A DNA stretch of 33,698 nt, taken from the NCBI GenBank assembly GCA_020853295.1, contig JADYZD010000279.1:1-33698 (forward strand). Direction: 5' to 3'. The translations under genes were made by a program, and so were the position numbers. The stretch is from Bacteroidia bacterium. GTDB lineage: Bacteria > Bacteroidota > Bacteroidia > NS11-12g > UBA955. Shown one piece after another: positions 26,627 to 33,698 of the stretch. Each line of letters begins with the position of its first letter. Within the stretch, counting starts at the first letter, position 1. The notes beneath the pieces are model-generated. The model was not told where the DNA came from. It saw only the letters and a list, made by a program, of their open reading frames with translations, and ran no database searches.

Positions 26627-27424
26627 ATGTACGAATTTCACGGCGATAAGCAACGCTATTTCGACATGACCTATGCGGTTACTAAGGAATATATTTTGCC
26701 TTTTTTGCAACAACACATTGACTTAAATAAGCCTATCGATGTGCTTGAAATTGGTTGTGGAGAAGCAGGTGTCTTAAAAGCCTTTACAGATAATGGACAT
26801 AAAGCTTTTGGAATAGAATTGGAAGAAAGCCGCACAGAACTGGCCAAACAATTTATGGCTACTGAAATGGCGGCAGGCAAAGTGGGGTTCTTAAATAAAG
26901 ATGTGTACGATGTAGATGTAGACACAGATATTGGGCACAAATTCGATCTGGTCATCCTAAAAGATGTAATTGAGCACATTCCTGTTCAAGAAAAGTTTAT
27001 TCCCCAATTGCACAAATTCCTAAAACCTGGTGGTAAAGTGTTTTTTGCCTTTCCACCCTGGTACATGCCTTATGGCGGACACCAACAAGTGCTTCCTGGA
27101 AAATTGGCCTCCAAAACACCATGGTACCATTTGCTTCCAGGGGCCAGTTACCGCTGGATGCTTAAGGCATTTGGGGTAAATGACAGTGGCATAAATACCA
27201 TGTACGAAATCAAAAGCACTGGTATTACCATAGAAAGGTTTTTAAAAATCAATAAAAAAGCGGGTTTTGAACTCAGTGCATCAGAGTATTACCTGTTCAA
27301 TCCCATCTATAAATTTAAGTTTGGAATTACACCCCGAAAGCAATGGAGCATTATTGCCAAAATTCCCTTTTTGCGCAATTTTGTAACCATGGGCGTGTAT
27401 TTTTTAACTGCACCAGTAAAATAA
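26627..27424 (+). CDS. Class I SAM-dependent methyltransferase
   Basis: IDVLEIGCGEAGVLKAFTDNGHKAFGIELEES...FDLVILKDVIEHIP. Confidence 0.93.
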   Translation: MYEFHGDKQRYFDMTYAVTKEYILPFLQQHIDLNKPIDVLEIGCGEAGVLKAFTDNGHKAFGIELEESRTELAKQFMATEMAAGKVGFLNKDVYDVDVDTDIGHKFDLVILKDVIEHIPVQEKFIPQLHKFLKPGGKVFFAFPPWYMPYGGHQQVLPGKLASKTPWYHLLPGASYRWMLKAFGVNDSGINTMYEIKSTGITIERFLKINKKAGFELSASEYYLFNPIYKFKFGITPRKQWSIIAKIPFLRNFVTMGVYFLTAPVK

Positions 27425-27505
27425 ATACACAGCAAGCAGCGTTTAAATCTTGGTTAGGGTCTATTCACTTAAAGAAAATCTCTATATTTGCATATTAGGA
27501 GAAGT

Positions 27506-28432
27506 ATGAAATCTGTAAAAATACTTATTGCCCTGTTTCTGGCAGGCAGCGCAACACAAGCATTTGGACAAAAAAAGTTCAAAGGCAAACCTATTGAATT
27601 CGGCATTACTCTAGGTGCGGCAAACTATATGGGTGATCTATCCAAATTGGTTGCCATAAACGAAACCCACCCTATGGGAGGCCTTATTTGCAGGTTCAAC
27701 TATTCGGATTTTATCACCCTAAGAGGTACTGCTGTGTACAGCAGGCTTTCAGGAAAAGACGAAAATTACAGCGATGACGCCTTTAGAAACCGCAGAAATC
27801 TGAGTTTTAGAAGTCCGTTGATCGAATTTAGCGGTACCATAGAATACAATATTTTGGGATTTGGAGAAACCCAAAGGGCAACTCCTGCATCGCCCTACAT
27901 ATTTATAGGTGTGGGGGTGTTTAAATACAACCCCAAAGCACAGTTCAAATACAACGGCAATCCCGATTTGGCCAACGATATTACCGGCGCCACCCCTATT
28001 CACCACCCGGATTTGCAAAAATTCGACAATGAGTGGATAGAGTTACAGCCATTGGGCACCGAAGGACAAGAAACCACCAAGTTCAATGAACGCAAGCGTT
28101 ATGCACTTACCCAACTCAGCATTCCATTGGGTATAGGCTACAAAAAACAATTTGATGATTTTTGGGCTTGGGGTATTGAATTTGGAGTGCGCAAAACATT
28201 TACCGACTACCTAGACGATATTAGTTTAGACTATGTAGATGAGCAGATAGTTGAGGGCAATAACGGAAGGTTGGCAGCAGCCATGCGCGACCGTTCAGCA
28301 GAAAAAGGATTTGTTAAGTTCGACAATGGCATGAGCCGTGGTACGTCAAAAGCTAATGATTGGTATATGTTTCTAAACTTTACTCTTACCCGCAAACTAG
28401 TGGGCGGTAAGCAGGTTTGCTTCCAGTTTTAA
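27506..28432 (+). CDS. DUF6089-like outer-membrane protein
   Basis: Signal peptide; EFGITLGAANYMGDLSKLVAINETHPMGGLICRFNYSDFITLRG. Confidence 0.8.
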   Translation: MKSVKILIALFLAGSATQAFGQKKFKGKPIEFGITLGAANYMGDLSKLVAINETHPMGGLICRFNYSDFITLRGTAVYSRLSGKDENYSDDAFRNRRNLSFRSPLIEFSGTIEYNILGFGETQRATPASPYIFIGVGVFKYNPKAQFKYNGNPDLANDITGATPIHHPDLQKFDNEWIELQPLGTEGQETTKFNERKRYALTQLSIPLGIGYKKQFDDFWAWGIEFGVRKTFTDYLDDISLDYVDEQIVEGNNGRLAAAMRDRSAEKGFVKFDNGMSRGTSKANDWYMFLNFTLTRKLVGGKQVCFQF

Positions 28433-29262
28433 ATTTACATAAAGTCCGCGGTGCAATTGCACTTTTGGCAATGCTTTTTAGCACTGCAAGTCACTCCTAT
28501 GGTCAAAAATATTTTAATGGCCGCAGCGAATTGGGTTGGGTAGCAGGTGCATGCAATTACCATGGTGATTTGTCTCATGGTTTAAATTTAAAAAATACCC
28601 GGCCCATGGGGGGTATGTATTATAAGTACCAGTTTTCAGGCTTCTTTTCTTACCGCCTTCAAGCATCCATGCTCAATATTCGGGGCACCGATGATGGGGA
28701 TAGAAGCTATGATGTTCGCAATTTGAGTTTTCAAACCAACATATATGAATGGGCCAATATGTTTGAATTCAATTTTCAATCCTTTGGCCTCAATTATGGC
28801 GATGAGCAGTTTTCACCTTACTTTTTCAGCGGACTAAACGGGTTTTTCTTTAATCCTACCCGCTTGGAAAACAAAGATGTTGACCTCAGAAACTTAAAAA
28901 CTGAAGGACAAAAAAGGTCTTACAGCCAGTTCCAGCCTGCTGTTCCCATTGGTTTTGGGTTAAAAGCCATGAGCAGGCCCAAAAAACAAGGTGGGGTTTG
29001 GATTATGGCTTTAGAAGGTTGTTGGAGAAAAACCTTTACCGATTATTTGGATGATGTGAATGGGGAATACCCCAATCATCAGGCACTGCTGGACAAACAA
29101 AACCAAGCAGGTGCCCAATACAGCCATGCCCAAACTATGAATGGACAAGCGCCATACAGCACTGGAACCATGCGTGGTGATACCCACCTAAAAGACTGGT
29201 ATTACAGCATCAACCTCACTTTAGCCTTCCGTTTTCCAAATCCAAAGTGTGCCAGTTTCTAA
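28417..29262 (+). CDS. DUF6089-like outer-membrane protein (paralogue)
   Basis: ELGWVAGACNYHGDLSHGLNLKNTRPMGGMYYKYQFSGFFSYRLQ parallels the upstream protein. Confidence 0.8.
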   Translation: MLPVLNLHKVRGAIALLAMLFSTASHSYGQKYFNGRSELGWVAGACNYHGDLSHGLNLKNTRPMGGMYYKYQFSGFFSYRLQASMLNIRGTDDGDRSYDVRNLSFQTNIYEWANMFEFNFQSFGLNYGDEQFSPYFFSGLNGFFFNPTRLENKDVDLRNLKTEGQKRSYSQFQPAVPIGFGLKAMSRPKKQGGVWIMALEGCWRKTFTDYLDDVNGEYPNHQALLDKQNQAGAQYSHAQTMNGQAPYSTGTMRGDTHLKDWYYSINLTLAFRFPNPKCASF

Positions 29263-29335
29263 GAATTTGACGCTTTTATCAATTTTTAAGTCGGAAAAGC
29301 CTGTTTTCAGCAGATTCCTTGCTTAATTTGCAACC

Positions 29336-30106
29336 TTGTTCGTGAAGTCGCCCAATACCACCTCTGCACTTAACAGTATTCAACCCCAAAGAATACCTGA
29401 ACATGTGGCCATCATTATGGATGGAAACGGCCGTTGGGCAAAAAGCAAAGGGCATTTGCGCTTGTTTGGTCACAGGCACGGCGTAAAAACCGTAAGGGAA
29501 ATTATTGAAGCCGCTTCTGAAATTGGGGTAAAATATTTAACCCTTTATGCCTTTTCTACAGAAAACTGGAACAGGCCTCAATCTGAAGTAAATGGCTTGA
29601 TGGAATTGTTGGTGGAAACCATAAAAGACGAAACCCATACACTCATTGATAAAAATATCCGTTTAAAAACCATTGGAAATATTGCCCAATTGCCGGATAA
29701 GTGTAACAAACAGTTGCACGAAACCGTAGAAGCTACTAAAAACGGAAATAGAATGACATTGATACTTGCATTGAGCTATAGCGGTCGCTGGGATATTATT
29801 GAAGCTGTAAAGAAAATAGCAAGCGATGTGAAAGATGGAAAAACACTGCCTGAAAACATCAATGAAAGTACTTTAAATTCAGCATTAAATACCGGTGAGT
29901 TTCCCAATCCTGACTTGCTCATTCGCACCAGTGGTGAACAAAGAATCAGCAATTTTTTGTTGTGGGAAATTGCCTATTCTGAAATACATTTTAGCCATGT
30001 ATTATGGCCCGATTTTACACGTGAAGATTTCTATAAAGCCATTTTGGACTATCAAAGCAGAGAAAGAAGGTTTGGTAAAACCAGTGATCAAATACCCGTA
30101 CATTAA
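29336..30106 (+). CDS. uppS: Isoprenyl transferase (undecaprenyl diphosphate synthase)
   Basis: PEHVAIIMDGNGRWAKSKGHLRLFGHRHGVKTVREI...LYAFSTENWNRP...DLLIRTSGEQRISNFLLWEIAYSE; start uncertain. Confidence 0.97.
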   Translation: MFVKSPNTTSALNSIQPQRIPEHVAIIMDGNGRWAKSKGHLRLFGHRHGVKTVREIIEAASEIGVKYLTLYAFSTENWNRPQSEVNGLMELLVETIKDETHTLIDKNIRLKTIGNIAQLPDKCNKQLHETVEATKNGNRMTLILALSYSGRWDIIEAVKKIASDVKDGKTLPENINESTLNSALNTGEFPNPDLLIRTSGEQRISNFLLWEIAYSEIHFSHVLWPDFTREDFYKAILDYQSRERRFGKTSDQIPVH

Positions 30107-32689
30107 ATGAAAAAAGTATTCTTTTTATTTTCCATCGCCTTTATTTCCCTAACTGTTTTGTCGCAGCCAGCAGCACAGTTGCGTTCACTCGATTCACTCA
30201 GAACCTATTCTTTTTTCGAATACAATTATATCGAACCAGCACAGTACACCATTCAAAGCATACAAGTAGAAGAAGGGAACAACAAACCCATTCAACGCGG
30301 CTTGGTGGTATTGTATTCTGGTCTTTCTATAGGTCAAAAAATTACCATACCCGGAAATGATATTCCTAAGGCCATAAACAACCTATGGAAACAGGAGAGT
30401 TTTTCCGATATTCAAGTTTTTCTAAAAGTTGTAGATACCCTTGGAAATGTTAAAATAAATTTTGTGGTTAAAGAGCAACCCCGTTTGGATAAATATAAGT
30501 TTATTGGGGTCAATCAATCGCAAGCAAAAACCTTAAAAGAAGAAGTAGATTTAAAGCGGAATAAATTTATCACACCCAATTTATTAAACCGCACCCGAGA
30601 AAAATTAATTGCCTATTACCAAGAAAAAGGATACTACGATGCTAAAGTAGATATACAAAGGCTTCCCGCAGTAAATAATGATTCTTTAAAAACAAAAAAA
30701 GATGGGTATGAAGTATTCCATATCATTATAGAAAAAGGCGAAAAAGTAAAAGTACAGGATTTTATTTTTTATGGAAATTCCGGACTTGAAGACGGTGATT
30801 TGCGTAAGAGTATTAAGAAAATAAAACGCCGTTACCACAAAATAAATATATTCGCCAGCAGTAAATTTATTGAATCTAAATTTATAGAAGAAAAGGCCAA
30901 TATTATCGCAAAATATCAAGCCAAAGGCTACCGTGATGCAAGGATTATTAGCGATAGTGTAGCACCTTTTTCAAAAGGAAGAATCAATGTATTTGTTACC
31001 GTTTATGAAGGTAAAAAATATTATTTTAGAAATATTCAGTGGAAAGGGAATGTGAAATACAGAACATCTCTTTTAGATACCCTTTTGGGAATTAAAAAAG
31101 GCGATGTTTTTAACCAAGCATTGTTGACCGAGAAGTTGTTTGCAAACCCCGCAGGTTTCGATGTTCAAAGTTTGTATATGGATGATGGATACTTGTTTTT
31201 TAATATGACTCCAGTAGAAGTGGGTGTATTTAACGACAGTATTGATTTGGAAATTAGAATTAGTGAAGGTCCTCAAGCCAGAATAGGCAAAGTAACCTGG
31301 TCTGGTAACACCAAAACCAACGATAGGGTAATTTTAAGGGAGATAAGAACCAGGCCGGGCGATATCTTTAGCCGGGCAGAAATACAGCGTACCATGCGCG
31401 ATTTGGCAGCCATTGGCTTGTTCGATCCTGCATCGATGAATGTAAATCCAAAACCCAATCCCTCCGACGGTACTGTGGATATTGAATATACCTTGGTAGA
31501 AAAACCTTCTGACCAAATAGAACTCAGCGGTGGCTGGGGTGGCAATGGATTTAGCAATACGCCCACTTTGCTGGGAACGGCGGGTGTTGTGCTCAACAAT
31601 TTTAGTACACGCAAATTGTTTAAACCCAAAACATGGAATCCGGTACCCACAGGTGATGGTCAAAAATTATCACTTCGTGCACAAAGTAATGGTTCCAATT
31701 ATCAAGGATACACCTTCTCATTTACCGAACCATGGTTGGGGGGTAAAAAACCCAATTCACTGAGTCTTTCCATTTTTCATACAGTAAATAGTTTTGATTT
31801 TAAACAGCGCAAGGATCCCAACCGCCAGGTGTTTTTTAACACAGGTGCTACCGTTTCCCTGGGCAAAAGGTTAAAGTGGCCCGATGACTTTTTTAGCATT
31901 CAATATGTATTGAGTTTACAACAATACAGGTTTCAGAATTTGAATGCGGGTATTTATAGTTTTCCTGCAGGATTTAGCGGTATTTCATACAACCCATCTT
32001 TGCAAATTGTATTGTCGCGCAGTTCCATCAGCGACCCCATTTATCCTATGTCGGGCAGTTCTATTACCGCTTCAATTCAAGGTACTCCGCCTTTTTCATT
32101 GTTGAGCAAGAAAAATTACAACGACATTTCAATTAATGAAAAATACCGCTTTGCTGAATATTATAAATGGAAATTGGATGCAGAGTGGCACACCACTATT
32201 TGGAAGAAAATGGTGCTTACCACCAAAGCCCGCTTTGGATTTTTAGGCTATTACAACAAAGAGCTAGGCCTTACCTTTTTTGAAAGGTACCAAGTTGGAG
32301 GTGCAGGTATATTTGGTTTCAATATTGCGGCTACAGAAATTATTAGCCAACGCGGTTACGATAACTATACCATTTCGCAAACTGCAATGGGCAGCGAAGC
32401 GGGTGCTGCCATTTTTAATAAATTTACAATGGAATTGCGGTACGCCATTACCCAAGGACAAACAGCTACTGTATATGGTCTTGCATTTGCCGAAGCAGGC
32501 GATGCTTGGTCAGGTATCAACAAATACAACCCGTTCCAACTCAAGCGTGCTGCCGGTGTTGGTGTTCGCTTGTTCATGCCCATGTTCGGCCTTATTGGTT
32601 TGGATTGGGCGTATGGTTTCGATTACAAAAATGTACCTCGAAGCGGCAAGCCTGGCCAAATCCACTTCTTTATCGGTCAGCAATTTTAA
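30107..32689 (+). CDS. bamA: Outer membrane protein assembly factor BamA
   Basis: POTRA repeats and C-terminal Omp85 barrel; immediately follows uppS. Confidence 0.95.
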   Translation: MKKVFFLFSIAFISLTVLSQPAAQLRSLDSLRTYSFFEYNYIEPAQYTIQSIQVEEGNNKPIQRGLVVLYSGLSIGQKITIPGNDIPKAINNLWKQESFSDIQVFLKVVDTLGNVKINFVVKEQPRLDKYKFIGVNQSQAKTLKEEVDLKRNKFITPNLLNRTREKLIAYYQEKGYYDAKVDIQRLPAVNNDSLKTKKDGYEVFHIIIEKGEKVKVQDFIFYGNSGLEDGDLRKSIKKIKRRYHKINIFASSKFIESKFIEEKANIIAKYQAKGYRDARIISDSVAPFSKGRINVFVTVYEGKKYYFRNIQWKGNVKYRTSLLDTLLGIKKGDVFNQALLTEKLFANPAGFDVQSLYMDDGYLFFNMTPVEVGVFNDSIDLEIRISEGPQARIGKVTWSGNTKTNDRVILREIRTRPGDIFSRAEIQRTMRDLAAIGLFDPASMNVNPKPNPSDGTVDIEYTLVEKPSDQIELSGGWGGNGFSNTPTLLGTAGVVLNNFSTRKLFKPKTWNPVPTGDGQKLSLRAQSNGSNYQGYTFSFTEPWLGGKKPNSLSLSIFHTVNSFDFKQRKDPNRQVFFNTGATVSLGKRLKWPDDFFSIQYVLSLQQYRFQNLNAGIYSFPAGFSGISYNPSLQIVLSRSSISDPIYPMSGSSITASIQGTPPFSLLSKKNYNDISINEKYRFAEYYKWKLDAEWHTTIWKKMVLTTKARFGFLGYYNKELGLTFFERYQVGGAGIFGFNIAATEIISQRGYDNYTISQTAMGSEAGAAIFNKFTMELRYAITQGQTATVYGLAFAEAGDAWSGINKYNPFQLKRAAGVGVRLFMPMFGLIGLDWAYGFDYKNVPRSGKPGQIHFFIGQQF

Positions 32690-32732
32690 AGCACCTTGGC
32701 AAGCCCCTAAAGGGGTTGCTTAGGTGCTTTTA
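32688..32732 (+). terminator. Intrinsic terminator after bamA
   Basis: AAAGCACC...GCAAGCCCCTAAAGGGGTTGC...GGTGCTTTT. Confidence 0.85.
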
Positions 32733-32793
32733 TCCACGACCGTTAGCGTCGGGATATTCTCCAGTTACAATGCAAACCTTTCTTGGGTGAATT

Positions 32794-32820
32794 CCTAAAG
32801 GGGTTGCTTAGGTGCTTTTA
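32794..32820. repeat. Exact 27-nt repeat of the right half of the bamA terminator
   Basis: CCTAAAGGGGTTGCTTAGGTGCTTTTA at 32706-32732 and 32794-32820. Confidence 0.9.
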
Positions 32821-32842
32821 AAATTTTCAGTTGAAAAAGAAC

Positions 32843-33175
32843 TTAACCCATTACATATACCAATCCAGCAAATGCTATGGTTACCCCTATCATAGTAAGG
32901 CCATAGAGCACGAAAGTATTTGGCCCTACAAGCAGGCTAAACATCATACTAAACAAACACAAAATACTGCCAATGCCAAGCAACAACATTCCCAAACTTC
33001 TGTGTTTTGCCCTAATCTCTTTCTTCACCAATTGTATAGCATCCTCAGCCTGCCTGGGTGAATAACCATGTTCCTCCAAAAGGGTTTCAATGGTTTCCCA
33101 ACCCATTCCTTCAGATTTCCATTGCTTCACTTTTATAGTGCCGTCTTCCATTTTTTTAACAAGCTTAAATTGCAA
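32843..33175 (-). CDS. Small membrane protein, hypothetical
   Basis: Soluble N-terminus plus two TM segments. Confidence 0.7.
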   Translation of the reverse strand: MQFKLVKKMEDGTIKVKQWKSEGMGWETIETLLEEHGYSPRQAEDAIQLVKKEIRAKHRSLGMLLLGIGSILCLFSMMFSLLVGPNTFVLYGLTMIGVTIAFAGLVYVMG

Positions 33176-33254
33176 TTAAAAAAATAGCAGATAATAAACA
33201 AGCGTTAGCCTGCTAATTCATATTCAATCAAAATAAGAATAGGAGCCTTTTGTC

Positions 33255-33698
33255 TTAAAAATCGAATTTTATTCCTTGTGCCAATGGCAATGTTTTGCCG
33301 TAATTTATGGTATTGGTTTGCCTGCGCATGTAAGCTTTCCAAGAGTCACTTCCACTTTCGCGGCCGCCTCCAGTTTCCTTTTCACCCCCAAAAGCACCAC
33401 CAATTTCTGCGCCGCTGGTACCAATATTCACATTGGCTATGCCACAGTCGCTGCCTACTGCACTTAAGAAATACTCAGCCTCCTGAATATTGTCGGTAAA
33501 AATGGCACTGCTCAACCCTTGTTTTACGTCATTGTGCATGGTTATGCCCTCATCCAATTCTGAATATTGCATCAAATAAAGAATGGGTGCAAAAGTCTCT
33601 TCTTGCACAATTTCATAATGGTTCATGGCTTCGGCCACCACAGGCTCCACATAGCAGCCACTCTCATAGCCTTTGCCACTTTTTACTGTGCCCCCAAC
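33255..33698 (-). CDS. Aldehyde dehydrogenase (ALDH7/aminoadipate-semialdehyde dehydrogenase-like), C-terminal part
   Basis: [41 protein letters not shown]...[49 protein letters not shown]; runs off window. Confidence 0.93.
   Translation of the reverse strand, partial: VGGTVKSGKGYESGCYVEPVVAEAMNHYEIVQEETFAPILYLMQYSELDEGITMHNDVKQGLSSAIFTDNIQEAEYFLSAVGSDCGIANVNIGTSGAEIGGAFGGEKETGGGRESGSDSWKAYMRRQTNTINYGKTLPLAQGIKFDF

Noticed and set aside
1-33698. CRISPR arrays, rRNA or tRNA genes
   Set aside because: No regularly spaced direct repeats, rRNA-like segments or cloverleaf/T-loop signatures were noticed on reading; a tRNAscan/Infernal run was not possible.

Overview
Bacteroidota-type chromosomal window in two parts. 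(1) About 1-15,830 is the right-hand part of an integrated mobile island whose left end lies outside the window. It carries an accessory/defence-like set: a partial N-6 methylase-like ORF, a TcmP + DUF5131 (phage Gp37/Gp68-type) pair, an SAMHD1/dGTPase-like HD protein + small wHTH-like protein, an Abi_2 (AbiD/AbiF-like, HEPN RX4H) gene with an apparent 5' small-RNA unit, a HerA/TraD/T4CP-like ATPase, two large serine recombinases, an XRE + 79-aa + RuvC-like cassette, an ImmA/ImmR-like pair, and an LRAT-fold protein overlapping a DUF1508 protein. (2) About 15,830-33,698 is ordinary core genome: the 5' part of comM (truncated by the island), gldH-like, lpxK, beta-CASP MBL protein, DUF4249, TonB receptor, DUF4197, ChlI/MoxR-like ATPase, rhodanese-thioredoxin fusion, methyltransferase, two DUF6089-like proteins, uppS, bamA and an aldehyde dehydrogenase. 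Best candidates for something new: (a) the Abi_2 gene preceded by a self-contained small RNA unit with a Bacteroidota-type promoter and intrinsic terminator; (b) an LRAT/DUF1508 operon whose 5' leader is opposed by a promoter- and terminator-bounded antisense RNA; (c) a serine integrase whose last codons and stop codon are supplied by the disrupted comM gene; (d) a RuvC-fold protein lacking the expected catalytic Asp. All family names come from reading motifs by eye; no search was run.
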